Below the pieces are notes generated by a model. The model was not told the DNA's origin and ran no database searches. It saw only the letters and a list, made by a program, of their open reading frames with translations. Positions 26,001 through 34,496 of a stretch of DNA of 64,000 nt are shown here, piece after piece. This DNA is from an uncultured Treponema sp. (GTDB lineage: Bacteria; Spirochaetota; Spirochaetia; Treponematales; Treponemataceae), in assembly GCF_946187725.1 (NCBI RefSeq), contig NZ_CAMHSK010000004.1:1-64000 (forward strand). The letters run 5' to 3'. Position numbers and translations under genes: made by a program. Position 1 is the stretch's first letter. The number at the start of each line of letters is the position of its first letter.

Positions 26001-27814
26001 CGACCACTCTTGGTAAAGAATGCGGTAAGTTTGCGGTAACGCCAACGACAGCGACAAATTATTTGTTGACAAAAGACGGAAAACTCGTTGATTATAACGC
26101 TACGGCAAGTACGGTCGCATCTTATATAGAAAACATGAGTGAAAGCGGAACCGTGCGTTTGGCGGGTGCAATTGATACGGCAACACTCACAACTATTCGC
26201 GATGCACTCATGTCGCTTTCAAGCAGTAATACAATTGAAGTAGATTTGGATTTGTCTTATGCGACAGGCTTGACAAGTGTTCCATCATATTCGTTCTATG
26301 AAAATAATGTCGGTTGTCAAAACTTAACAAGCGTACTGCTCCCCGAAGGAGTTACCAGCATTGGAGAACTGGCATTCTGCAGTTGTACAAAGCTTACAAC
26401 AATCAACATTCCTTCGACTGTAACGACAATTTACGCAAGAGCATTTAATGAATGTTCTTCACTTGCAAACGTTACGCTTGCAGACGGCAACAAAAACCTC
26501 AAACTTGCTGAAGACGGTGCAATTTACACGATAAATGGTACTAAACTTGTTATGTACGGCAATAAAACGGCTACAGGAACTTTTGCTGTGCCTAATACAG
26601 TTACAGAAATCGGGACTTATGCGTTCTCCCATTGTAACTTTGAAAACGTAACTTTTGGTGCTGACTCGGCATTGACGAGTATTGGGGGCGAGGCTTTCTT
26701 TAAGTGTAGAAAACTTGCCTCTATCAATCTTCCTGACAACGTAAGTTCAATTGGACACGAAGCATTTATGTATTGTTCAAGTTTTACGAGCATTACACTT
26801 CCTGAATCGCTTACGGCTATAGCTACGCAGACATTCAATTCTTGTTCTTCACTTACAACGGTTACAATCCCTGTGTCGGTAAAGGAGATAGGCAATTGGG
26901 CTTTCGAGAGTACAGCCCTCACCACAGTAAACTACAAGGGTACGGAAGAGCAGAAAGATGCGATGACGATTGCATCCAGCGCGTTTAATGGGCGGGATAA
27001 TGTAACATGGGTGTACAATTATAAAATAGGCTCTAAAACTGCTCCAGATGCTGTCGGCGACATTGTGTTTAATGACGGTTCTGCAATTGCTTATACAGAC
27101 GGTTTAACATTGACTGCAGACCAGAAAGCCGCCGCAGTTGCTGTAATCTTCTATGTTGGTACTTCAAGTGATGCGTTAGGTGCAAGAAAACTTGGTATTG
27201 GTATTCACAACAGTTTTGAAGAAAAAGATGGCACAAATACAGGTCGTTATAGGTGGACAACTTCAACAACTGGAATTAACACAACATTTACTAATATTTT
27301 GGTTACACGTTCTTCTGGTACTACGGCTCCGGTAGAACCTTATATTAGTTATATTTATAATTCTGGACAAAATGAATATGTGTCAGGAGATTTGAACGGA
27401 AGTGATAACTGGGAAGAAATATGTAAGGTAGATACTTCTGCGGAATTATCAGATTATCCTGTTTTTAACTGGGCAAATAATTATGGTGCAAAGTTCAATC
27501 TTACAGGCTCTTATGCAAGCGGCTGGTATTTGCCATCTGCCGCTGAAATGGTCGCTTTATGGACAAATCTTTATAGTGGAAATAAAATGATAAATACTAT
27601 TTTACCGGCAATAGGTGGAACAGAGCTTGCAGCCGGAGATGCAGGGGATAATTACGATTATCTTACAGCAAACAGGGCAAATACTGTATCAGGTTCATTA
27701 ACTTATTTATGGAGTTATGTCGGATTTGATACTGGAGCACCTTGTACAGAGGGGGTAAGTCCTTCTACTAATCTTGCCGGAGAAGGTTATGTCTGTGCCA
27801 TCCGTGAGTTCTAG
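23024..27814 (+). CDS. Giant multidomain adhesin-like lipoprotein (array 5 of 7)
   Basis: A 1596-residue lipoprotein (lipobox L-V-L-A-G-C, Cys25). In order: the common N-terminal module (R-T-I-M-P to I-H-G-F-K-T-K-K-T, about 50-280), an InlB/Listeria-Bacteroides repeat (V-S-Y-N-L-N-G-G-S-W to L-Y-A-K-W-N, about 285-365), an Ig/PKD-like domain (370-475), and a second InlB-like repeat (about 478-560). Then come a right-handed beta-helix (about 565-1000, many G-G-G-I and A-K-L-T-L-G-E-G rungs), BspA leucine-rich repeats (about 1030-1310; F-C-S-C-T-K-L-T-T-I-N-I-P), and a C-terminal lectin-like domain with GWYLPSAAEM and YVCAIREF. It is the largest protein of the array and probably lies on the cell surface. 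The start has a GAGGAAA site. A GC-rich repeat begins right after its stop. Confidence 0.85.
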   Translation: MKKVIEKIVGGLSGILLAALVLAGCSDLNEPKNDVRTGGKVKISFSVGNLDSRTIMPLNLTEDEVVKAVITAKQLQINGEYSAYSFDEKESLEWEAGLKNGTQLNALDMMRADSVTLDTGTYNFTLELYADINGTESVVQAGEILAKTIESDGNTIVFDEMSYVRECGDLAITLTWDYTEGRNPIGKVVAGLYTLESKGVDSALDYSENPVELTIIAESDSASVNYTVLDVPNGSYLLKIKLYDSEDTTKLLNTISDIVKIHGFKTKKTIELDLEKVNVLYKVSYNLNGGSWGEGEEESKNDTRRNAYTAVALDEEIPVREGFEFGGWYTDEDCTDENEISEISAGLESAHDYTLYAKWNKTEETGISVTLKVDETSDISFVPNANNELVTIDGKNIIITAVTEVGEGESKKSLETYTWKVDGEVQTSNENTLRIDASAYPSGVYTISLIAVDEAGEYYSCLAQVEWKRKYTITFDTTNAPSTVDLSGFAEQLAQQYVIEGSRVVEPELVVTGETTIDYAPTYGWYTDSKFTELFDFNVTPTQNLTLYGCWDIDTIYVGQNGSSGTGRGTAAMPLRTVADAVALMNDSSKDYTIVIDGEVSGGQIIADTNDNGVITVIAANSITLRGKTSNEKDSLKGAGTGPVLSVTTGTPITIENLTITGGISEGQNGGGIILNAGAKLTLGEGALITGNTAEVRGGGIYAAGDHIEITMNSGAKVTNNSLTHSGETVDGDYIYDGGAGIFISGDGIADTDTLPVLVVNEGAEIGANFSPYLRRGGGVHVNNAKMQIAGGMITGNVAGDCAANVYVNGANSLVTMTSGEISYGQADSTDCWGTNAYGGGLVLHGGKFTMSGGKICNNMAKPDAGAAGNSAGVLIGSNCTFEMTGGEISKNYVVDSGTCTIKGGAVCLDNASSVFRIGGTAVIRSDAETGIGNNDVYLGYTEDSNHNVVGYAKITIIGELSASTVATITPSAYDASVTWLEVSNVTQEGMTSTTLGKECGKFAVTPTTATNYLLTKDGKLVDYNATASTVASYIENMSESGTVRLAGAIDTATLTTIRDALMSLSSSNTIEVDLDLSYATGLTSVPSYSFYENNVGCQNLTSVLLPEGVTSIGELAFCSCTKLTTINIPSTVTTIYARAFNECSSLANVTLADGNKNLKLAEDGAIYTINGTKLVMYGNKTATGTFAVPNTVTEIGTYAFSHCNFENVTFGADSALTSIGGEAFFKCRKLASINLPDNVSSIGHEAFMYCSSFTSITLPESLTAIATQTFNSCSSLTTVTIPVSVKEIGNWAFESTALTTVNYKGTEEQKDAMTIASSAFNGRDNVTWVYNYKIGSKTAPDAVGDIVFNDGSAIAYTDGLTLTADQKAAAVAVIFYVGTSSDALGARKLGIGIHNSFEEKDGTNTGRYRWTTSTTGINTTFTNILVTRSSGTTAPVEPYISYIYNSGQNEYVSGDLNGSDNWEEICKVDTSAELSDYPVFNWANNYGAKFNLTGSYASGWYLPSAAEMVALWTNLYSGNKMINTILPAIGGTELAAGDAGDNYDYLTANRANTVSGSLTYLWSYVGFDTGAPCTEGVSPSTNLAGEGYVCAIREF

Positions 27815-27990
27815 CACAAGCCTCCGCGCAAGGGTATGAAGCAGCCGCGTAGCGGGCCACTGGACTGAGCGCAGCGAGGGAAGCGGCTGGAGCGACAGCG
27901 GAACTGCGGAACACCCGACCGCCCGCCGTAAGGCGGGCGGATGCGCCCATAGAAGAGAGAAAATTGTTGGGATAGGCGGGGGATGCTGCC
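27815..27990 (+). repeat. GC-rich intergenic repeat-like block
   Basis: About 175 bases with strikingly higher GC than the flanking genes, open in several frames but with no convincing coding sequence. It contains a perfect nine-pair hairpin with a GTAA loop (27919-27940, CCGCCCGCC / GGCGGGCGG) and shorter GC palindromes (ccgcgtagcgg, gcgcagcgag). It starts directly after the stop of array gene 5. Strand is arbitrary. Confidence 0.55.
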
Positions 27991-28020
27991 ACAAATTTGA
28001 AATAGAAAAAGGAGACATAA

Positions 28021-30873
28021 ATGAGAAAATGTTTTTTGATGCTGGCTTTTGCGGCTATGATTTCGCTGGTCTCGTGCGGAAATGGAATTCGGGAGACTGG
28101 TGAAGAATCTTCTGACGGCGGAACTTATCTTGTGATTCGCTCTGCTTTGCTGGCTCGTTCGCTTAATCCAACTGCGAATCCTGCTGATGATGTGAACCGC
28201 CTTGAGAACTTTGTGCTTAAAGGTACGCGTGAAGGTAATGATGAAATCACGCTGGCTGGCGGAACTACTCCGATTGCAGACTTGGAAACGCTTCAGGATA
28301 CAAAGATTCCGATTCAGGTCGGAAACTGGTCGTTTACGCTTACGGCTTTTCTGGACGGACTTGAATTTTCTGGTAACACAGAATCAACGATTAAATCCGG
28401 CGTGGAGAACGCAATTTCTTTTGAAATGTCTTCTGTAAAAAATGTCGGTGGAATGAGCATCACCGTTAACTTTGATGACCCGGACAAAAATATCAGATTG
28501 GTCACTGCCACCCTTATGGATGCGGCTCAGACCAGAGAACTGGATAAAGTGTCCTTCGACTGGAGCTCTATTCGTGTTACTCAGGTTTCTGACAACAATT
28601 CAGACCCTAATGGTTCTGGCATTAACACTTCAGATCCTGACCCATCTGACCCAACCCCGCAAACTGAAAAATATATCTATTCTGTCACTTATACTCGAAG
28701 TGCTGTTGATGATGCGGTGCCACTTGAAAGCGGCTCATACTATCTTTTGTTCAATTTTTACGCAGAAGGAACAGGCGACGGAACTGGCGAGGCCACGGAC
28801 ACTCCTTTGACCCCGATTGATTATATCGTTCGTGTTGCAAAGGGCTTTACCACCACGGCCGAGCAGACAATCAAACTGGATGAGACTTATAACATCACAT
28901 ATAATTTTAATGACGAAGATGATGAAGACCATCCTGCTGAATTTGAGGGCGGCGAAGTTGGTCCTGGAAAATACTCACGAAAGAGCGGTGCTATCAACTT
29001 GCCGCAACTTGAGCGCGAAGGCTATGTCTTTGCAGGCTGGTACACGAACAATGATTTGACTGAGAAAATCGAAGAGATTCCAGCGGGCAGCACCGGCGAT
29101 ATCGAATTGTGGGCAAAGTGGTATGAAAAGGAAGCTGGCAGCGTTTCAATTGATAACAGAGTGCTTGTGATTGATTTGAGCGCGAACACCTTGTATCTGA
29201 ACAGTGAAATCGAAATCAGCGCAAAAGACGCAAACGGAAATCCTGTCGAAGATGAAGTAACTTATGATGCACAGATTTTGTATCACGGAAATGATATCGG
29301 AAAGTCATATTACTCGCTCGAAGGCAATAAATTAACCTTGTCGAGAACAAAAGTCTTTAACCGACCGGGCACATATCAGCTTTATGTCACGGCGACACAA
29401 CCGGTAAATAAAGAACATGCAACAACCGTAACCAGCAGCCAGACCTTTGATGTTACGATTTATAACGAATATGCGACACCGAGCACGAATGTGGCGTTGT
29501 ATAACGGTTCAAATTATTATCTGAGAGAATTTGAGTATATCGGAACTGCTGATGACTTCGAAACTGCTGATTTAAGCGGAAATTCAACAGGTTGTTTTGC
29601 TTTCGATGCAGACGGAAATTTGTACACGAAGGGCTATAAAATCATCAAGTCAACTAAAGAAGGATTCCCATCAACTAAAGAAGGATTCCCAGCAGATGGC
29701 GTTTCTTGTGATGAGGATGTAAGCGAAATCACTGTTGATATTGCAAAGAATGTGCTCTATGGCTATGACATTTATGAGACAAGAATAGATTTGTATAAAT
29801 ATGCTAATCTTATTTCATCAAGTAATGCTGCTTGTTCTACATATACCGTAACTGCTACTGTTGATGAAGAAGACTTCTATCCATTTGTTGCGGCCGTTGA
29901 CAATGAAACTCTCTACGCCTTTGGTTATATTGAACTTTCAGGAGAAAAGTATTGGTATTTGCTTACCTTTGAACTTAATTCAGCAAATTCTGACGGTTCA
30001 ATAACTAGTGCAAAAACTTCCACACAATTTACTGAAACTGAAATAATCAACTCATATAGTGAATCTTATACATATATGTTTACCGATATGCTTGTACAGG
30101 AAGGCTGCGCATATATTCTGATGAATTATTCTGGATTTGAATCAGAAAAGCTTTCGTTTAACAGCAGAGGTGGCGTGATTAAGATTGATCCGTCTAAAGA
30201 CTCTGCAAACGACTTACTCGGTTTGGTAGATTCAGCTCTTAATGGAAGTGATGATTATATCTATGCTTATTTTGCAGATGGCAATACAGTACCTAGTAAT
30301 AAGTATTATGCTGATGCTGAAAAATCTACAAGCCCTGTTCTTTTTAATTGTAGCGATATAAAGAAAACTTCAACATATATAGAACAGGGAAATGAAGTTA
30401 CAAAAACAAATTCATTTGGCATATATGCTCCTGCTACTGCGAATTATGATAAATCTTTCTATGGTCCTTTACGATTTGTTGCTCTAAACCCAAAGAAACT
30501 TGTTATTTCTGATGAAGGATATGCTTTCTATACGGACAGTTTGGGCGCTTACAAATATAAAAATGTAAACCGTGTCGTAACGATCGATTTGGAAAAATTC
30601 GCCATTGTAACTGAAGAAATAAATGATGTTAAGGCTACCTTTAAATCTGATTCTACAAGCAATGTTCCTAATACATGCTCTTATAGTTTTGATGAAGCTA
30701 GTCTGTATATCTACAACGATGATGACAATGAGTATCTTGATATTACTTCTGATGAATTGAAAAGTACTTATGCAAGTCTCTATTACTCTTCAAGTGGAAG
30801 TACTGCAACATCAAGTGTATTCAGCAACAATGTGATTTCCCCAAGTATTCCTCATGGAACTGGTAACGACTAA
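28021..30873 (+). CDS. Chimeric lipoprotein with InlB-type repeat and array C-terminal domain (6 of 7)
   Basis: A 950-residue lipoprotein (lipobox S-L-V-S-C, Cys19). It combines modules of both sub-types in the array. The N-terminus (about 35-280) resembles that of genes 3 and 5, with a W-S-F-T-L-T-A-F strand and a closing V-A-K-G-F-T-T-T-A-E-Q-T-I-K-L. An InlB-type repeat follows (Y-N-I-T-Y-N-F to E-L-W-A-K-W-Y, about 295-370) and then an Ig-like domain (380-485). The rest (490-950) is the repeat domain of genes 4 and 7, with the P-K-K-L-V-I-S-D-E-G block near 822. A Pro/Ser/Asp linker sits near 195-220. A perfect 21-base tandem duplication encodes S-T-K-E-G-F-P twice. AAGGAG precedes the ATG. 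Confidence 0.8.
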   Translation: MRKCFLMLAFAAMISLVSCGNGIRETGEESSDGGTYLVIRSALLARSLNPTANPADDVNRLENFVLKGTREGNDEITLAGGTTPIADLETLQDTKIPIQVGNWSFTLTAFLDGLEFSGNTESTIKSGVENAISFEMSSVKNVGGMSITVNFDDPDKNIRLVTATLMDAAQTRELDKVSFDWSSIRVTQVSDNNSDPNGSGINTSDPDPSDPTPQTEKYIYSVTYTRSAVDDAVPLESGSYYLLFNFYAEGTGDGTGEATDTPLTPIDYIVRVAKGFTTTAEQTIKLDETYNITYNFNDEDDEDHPAEFEGGEVGPGKYSRKSGAINLPQLEREGYVFAGWYTNNDLTEKIEEIPAGSTGDIELWAKWYEKEAGSVSIDNRVLVIDLSANTLYLNSEIEISAKDANGNPVEDEVTYDAQILYHGNDIGKSYYSLEGNKLTLSRTKVFNRPGTYQLYVTATQPVNKEHATTVTSSQTFDVTIYNEYATPSTNVALYNGSNYYLREFEYIGTADDFETADLSGNSTGCFAFDADGNLYTKGYKIIKSTKEGFPSTKEGFPADGVSCDEDVSEITVDIAKNVLYGYDIYETRIDLYKYANLISSSNAACSTYTVTATVDEEDFYPFVAAVDNETLYAFGYIELSGEKYWYLLTFELNSANSDGSITSAKTSTQFTETEIINSYSESYTYMFTDMLVQEGCAYILMNYSGFESEKLSFNSRGGVIKIDPSKDSANDLLGLVDSALNGSDDYIYAYFADGNTVPSNKYYADAEKSTSPVLFNCSDIKKTSTYIEQGNEVTKTNSFGIYAPATANYDKSFYGPLRFVALNPKKLVISDEGYAFYTDSLGAYKYKNVNRVVTIDLEKFAIVTEEINDVKATFKSDSTSNVPNTCSYSFDEASLYIYNDDDNEYLDITSDELKSTYASLYYSSSGSTATSSVFSNNVISPSIPHGTGND
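29650..29691 (+). repeat. Perfect 21-bp tandem duplication inside array gene 6
   Basis: The 21-base unit at 29650-29670 is repeated exactly at 29671-29691, giving S-T-K-E-G-F-P twice. Being a multiple of three, it keeps the frame. Confidence 0.95.
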
Positions 30874-30887
30874 TCATGGAGATTAAT

Positions 30888-33236
30888 ATGAAAACAACGA
30901 TAAAAACATTTTGCGCGGCATTTTCCGCAATCCTGCTTACATTTGCTGGCTGTTCAGATTTGACTGAATCAAAAAACGATGAGATAAAAACTACCCGCAC
31001 TGACACAAAAAGCTGTCTCGTTACAGGCAAAGTTTTGGTGTCAGGCGCGCGTTCTGCTTCAAGCTCATTGCCACTGGACGGCCTTTCGTATTCAGTAGAT
31101 GCATACGAGAGAACCCCCTCGAATCCAGATACTCCAAGAAGCATTGACGGTACTTTTGATGAAACTTCAATGTCCTATTCAATTTTTCTGGATGAACCCG
31201 GTGAATGGACGATTTATGTAAGAGCCAAGCGCGACGATTCGGCAAGTCATATTCTGAATGGATTACTCGTAGTCGCAGTCGATGATTACTTTAAAGCAAA
31301 GCCTGTAAGTGCAAAGCCTGTAAGTGAAATTGCGAAAAACATGGATATTGCTTTGCAGCCAGGTTACAGCACAATTGAATCAGATGCCGGAGCAATCAAT
31401 CTTTCAATCCAAGATGCAACTTCGACAAGCAGAGTTAAATCACTTTCTTTCAATGCTGACCTTTATTCTACTGCAGGAAACGACAATTCCCTTGCAGAAA
31501 CACGCACTGTTGATTTTGAAAGCGGTGTCGCACGAATCAACCTTACAAACATAAAACCGAACCCATACAAAGTTACATTTTCATTTTTCGATGAAGACGG
31601 CACTACGCTTTACAAGTGCACCGAAGCAATCGAAGTTTTCGGCGGATTCACCACAGACACATGGTACGGAAGCGGCTCTCACTTGAAGTATGATGAAAAT
31701 ACGGGCAAGACAAACTTTGTGATTACGGATGAGCTGATTGAGAAGTATGGGCCGGATTTTGTGCCAAGTACGCAGATGGTTCTTTATTCGATTGAAGGCG
31801 AAGGAGTTAACCAGCATTTTGAATATAATCTTGTCGATTATTCTGTAACTAGTGATGGTGAAGGAAAATCTTCGATTTCGTTTGGAACGATTCCTGCTAC
31901 TCCTACTGCATCGAATGATTCTTCTAGTGACAATTCATTCTGTTTTGACGGTAATGGAAATTTCTATGCGGTTACAAAAAGACTGGAATCATCAACTTAT
32001 ATAACATCAAATAAAACTGATTTTGGCAAAGAGACTGCTACTGCAAATAACGGAGCGATGTATCTCTATGGTGATTTAGGCTCCAAAATCGCTGTTGACC
32101 GAAAAACGAATTTCCTCTACATATTTGATTCGCAAAATATGGAATTGCATCGCATTACAAACGAAGACGGTTCATATACTTATAATGACCAAAATTCATA
32201 CTATTGCGATTCCAAGACTTATAAGCTTTCAAGTGACGAAATTGTTAGTGATTCTACTTCTTTTATGATGTATGACGGAGTTGCTTACTTTGCAAGAATT
32301 CGTTCTGAGTATGATGGTGCACTCGTTGTATATCTTGATGTAGCCTGGGTAGATCTTTATAACGAATCAGGCGATGGATGTCCTGTAGAATCTGTAGGAA
32401 CTCTAATCACTTCTTTTGGATTTGGTGATTCAACCGAAATTTCTGACATGATTTATCAGGATGGACTTTTGTACCTTCTTGCACGAGAAATTGTTTTGTC
32501 TCCAAATGGATTGACATTTAAAAGTCGCGGTGCCGTTCTTCAATATGATTTGTCTAGAAGCACACTCAACTGTATTGGTCTTGCAGGCAATATAGTCACT
32601 ACAGAATCTGAAACTGAATATGTGTATACTGCATATCACGAATCTACATCTCAGAATACCCTTGATGGTTATCAGCTTTATACAGATGAATTGCTTAAAG
32701 AACCGCTTTTGCTGGATGTAAGCACGATTAAATCATCAGGTGGTGAGCCAATATTCGAAATCTGTTCTCCTAAAACATCATACGAATCAGGTGAACTTAC
32801 ATTAAGCAATTCGGCATTCTATGGTCCTCAAAAGTTTATTGCACTTAAACCCAAAAAACTTGTGATTGCCGATGATGGCGTTGCTTTCTATACGGACGCT
32901 TACGGTGCATATAAATACAAGAATGTAAACCGTGTTGTAGAAGTTGATTTGGAAAGTTTCTCAACAGGAACGGCTAATCTTGCCACAAAAGAAACTGATA
33001 AAGACTTTGATTTTACGAATACTGATACCGTTTATTCTGATTTGGGAATGAGTGGTTCATATTGGGCGCATACACTCTCTCAAAGTGTAGATGCCTATGC
33101 ACTTGATGAAGATGGAACAGTGGATGGATTTGGTATAGGCGATGTAACTACATTGTATTCTTCACTTAAAAACGGTTGTGGCTTCAGCAGTTTCTTTTCT
33201 AATGGCGGTCGTCCAATCATCCCTTGTGGTGACTAA
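30888..33236 (+). CDS. Lipoprotein with the array's C-terminal repeat domain (7 of 7)
   Basis: A 782-residue lipoprotein (lipobox T-F-A-G-C, Cys22) and close relative of array gene 4. It has the same N-terminal layout (R-S-A-S-S-S, W-T-I-Y-V-R strand, GGFTTDTWYG at about 245) and the same C-terminal domain with P-K-K-L-V-I-A-D-D-G, then Y-K-Y-K-N-V-N-R-V-V. Compared with gene 6 the block from F-Y-G-P to N-R-V-V is nearly identical, consistent with duplication or conversion. A 15-base tandem repeat (31296-31325) doubles the peptide A-K-P-V-S. The Met at 30888 is used because TGGAGA lies in front; an ATG four codons earlier has no site. It ends the array, and a small mobile-like element follows. 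Confidence 0.78.
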   Translation: MKTTIKTFCAAFSAILLTFAGCSDLTESKNDEIKTTRTDTKSCLVTGKVLVSGARSASSSLPLDGLSYSVDAYERTPSNPDTPRSIDGTFDETSMSYSIFLDEPGEWTIYVRAKRDDSASHILNGLLVVAVDDYFKAKPVSAKPVSEIAKNMDIALQPGYSTIESDAGAINLSIQDATSTSRVKSLSFNADLYSTAGNDNSLAETRTVDFESGVARINLTNIKPNPYKVTFSFFDEDGTTLYKCTEAIEVFGGFTTDTWYGSGSHLKYDENTGKTNFVITDELIEKYGPDFVPSTQMVLYSIEGEGVNQHFEYNLVDYSVTSDGEGKSSISFGTIPATPTASNDSSSDNSFCFDGNGNFYAVTKRLESSTYITSNKTDFGKETATANNGAMYLYGDLGSKIAVDRKTNFLYIFDSQNMELHRITNEDGSYTYNDQNSYYCDSKTYKLSSDEIVSDSTSFMMYDGVAYFARIRSEYDGALVVYLDVAWVDLYNESGDGCPVESVGTLITSFGFGDSTEISDMIYQDGLLYLLAREIVLSPNGLTFKSRGAVLQYDLSRSTLNCIGLAGNIVTTESETEYVYTAYHESTSQNTLDGYQLYTDELLKEPLLLDVSTIKSSGGEPIFEICSPKTSYESGELTLSNSAFYGPQKFIALKPKKLVIADDGVAFYTDAYGAYKYKNVNRVVEVDLESFSTGTANLATKETDKDFDFTNTDTVYSDLGMSGSYWAHTLSQSVDAYALDEDGTVDGFGIGDVTTLYSSLKNGCGFSSFFSNGGRPIIPCGD
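31296..31325 (+). repeat. 15-bp tandem duplication inside array gene 7
   Basis: GCAAAGCCTGTAAGT occurs twice in a row, in frame, encoding A-K-P-V-S twice. Confidence 0.95.
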
Positions 33237-33276
33237 TATCTTCTCTCTCTTAAAAGCAATATAAATCAAATTCAGG

Positions 33277-33391
33277 GGGATGTCTAAAAAAAAGTTGTGT
33301 GGTGGTTGAGCTAGTCGAAACCACCATGTTTAGTCTGAGAGGTCATTTCGACAAGCTCAATGACCGCAGTGCTTAACTTATTGGACATCCC
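33277..33391. mobile_element. MITE-like non-coding element with terminal inverted repeats
   Basis: About 115 bases bounded by GGGATGTCTAA (33277-33287) and TTGGACATCCC (33381-33391), inverted with one mismatch. Inside are two hairpins: GGTGGTT/AACCACC (33301-33325) and GGTCATT/AATGACC (33341-33365). Their loops (gagctagtcga and tcgacaagctc) are almost complementary to each other. No open reading frame is present. This is the structure of a REP- or MITE-type repeat. Confidence 0.65.
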
Positions 33392-33419
33392 TCTTGTCAC
33401 ATCCGTTCTGTAATCCCAA

Positions 33420-34496
33420 ATGAATAATCCGATAATTTCTGTCTGTATCCCTGTTTTCTCCACCGAAGCGTATCTTGCACAGTGCTTGCGTTCTGTATAT
33501 ACGCAGGATTTTGATTCGTTTGAAGTTGTTGTTGTGAGTGATGCCAGCCGTGGAAAGGATGAAAAGGGCAGAACTGCTAAAAAAATCGTTAAGCTAGCTC
33601 AAAAAGAAAGTGATAAATTCCGCAAAGAAAAGAATCTTCCGCGTGTGTTGTTCCGTTTTATCGAGCACAAGGAAAATCGCGGTCTAATCGAGGTCCGGCG
33701 TTCGCTCTGTTACGAGGCGCGCGGTTTTTACATGACTCAGTGCGACAGTGACGATGAAATGGAAGCTGGAGCACTCACGGCTTTGTACAAGGCGGCTTTC
33801 ATTGAAGATGAGCCAAAAAACGCCTTGAATGACGGTGAATCTCAAAATCAACATGAAGATACGAATTTCTTTGACATTGTCCACGGCACTTCTACGGCGG
33901 GAACTTTTGACGAAAGCGGCAATTTTACTCCTGCACAAGACAATCGTTACGGCAAGATTTTTTACGGAAAGATTGAAGGGCATGATGTGTTCCGAAGATG
34001 GCTTTTGAACGGTGATTTTACCGCAAACACCTGGGGCAAGCTGATTAAACGCGAACTGTGGGTAAAAGCCTACGAGAACATTCCCTACACAGAGTGCAAC
34101 ATGGCGGACGATGTGCTTTTATTCTTCTTTTTGGGGCAATATGCGCAATCGTACATCGGAATTGAAACAAAGGTTTACCGTTACCGCGTGAACACCGGCA
34201 TGACCAGCCATCGCAAAATCGACACGATGCACAAATGGAAAATGATTTGCTCCACCGCGAGCGTTTTCAGCGTAATCAGCACATGGATTGAAAGTCAGTC
34301 GGCTCTTTCTGAAGACGAAGTGAATAAAATCCGCGGCATGACAAGATATTATCTTGCGAACAACATAAGGCAGATGAATGAAGTCGTTGTTCCTGAGCTA
34401 AAAGAAAAAGCCCGCTCCATGCTCTGTGAGTATTGGGGAACGGGCTTTGTTGAAAAGATGGAAGCTGCCCTGCGTGCCAGGGAGCAACCGAATTAG
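33420..34496 (+). CDS. Family 2 glycosyltransferase
   Basis: A 358-residue GT-A fold enzyme that transfers a sugar from a nucleotide-sugar donor to a glycan or lipid acceptor. It opens with the classic I-S-V-C-I-P-V-F strand (about 5-12) and L-R-S-V-Y-T-Q-D-F, followed by V-V-V-V-S-D-A-S. The divalent-metal motif appears as Q-C-D-S-D-D-E (about 107-113), and an N-M-A-D-D-V-L segment near 227 supplies the second acidic motif. The acceptor is unknown; surface polysaccharide or flagellin glycosylation would be possible. No Shine-Dalgarno sequence is visible before the ATG; the start lies 28 bases after the MITE-like element, whose right end offers a TTGGAC. Its last four bases overlap the convergent potD gene. 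Confidence 0.88.
   Translation: MNNPIISVCIPVFSTEAYLAQCLRSVYTQDFDSFEVVVVSDASRGKDEKGRTAKKIVKLAQKESDKFRKEKNLPRVLFRFIEHKENRGLIEVRRSLCYEARGFYMTQCDSDDEMEAGALTALYKAAFIEDEPKNALNDGESQNQHEDTNFFDIVHGTSTAGTFDESGNFTPAQDNRYGKIFYGKIEGHDVFRRWLLNGDFTANTWGKLIKRELWVKAYENIPYTECNMADDVLLFFFLGQYAQSYIGIETKVYRYRVNTGMTSHRKIDTMHKWKMICSTASVFSVISTWIESQSALSEDEVNKIRGMTRYYLANNIRQMNEVVVPELKEKARSMLCEYWGTGFVEKMEAALRAREQPN

Noticed and set aside
27707-28018. Open frames on the minus strand through the GC-rich block after the giant lipoprotein gene
   Set aside because: Two overlapping frames are open only because the block is GC-rich and poor in stop codons; residue composition is implausible and there is no start site or homology that I recognise. 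Treated as a repeat.
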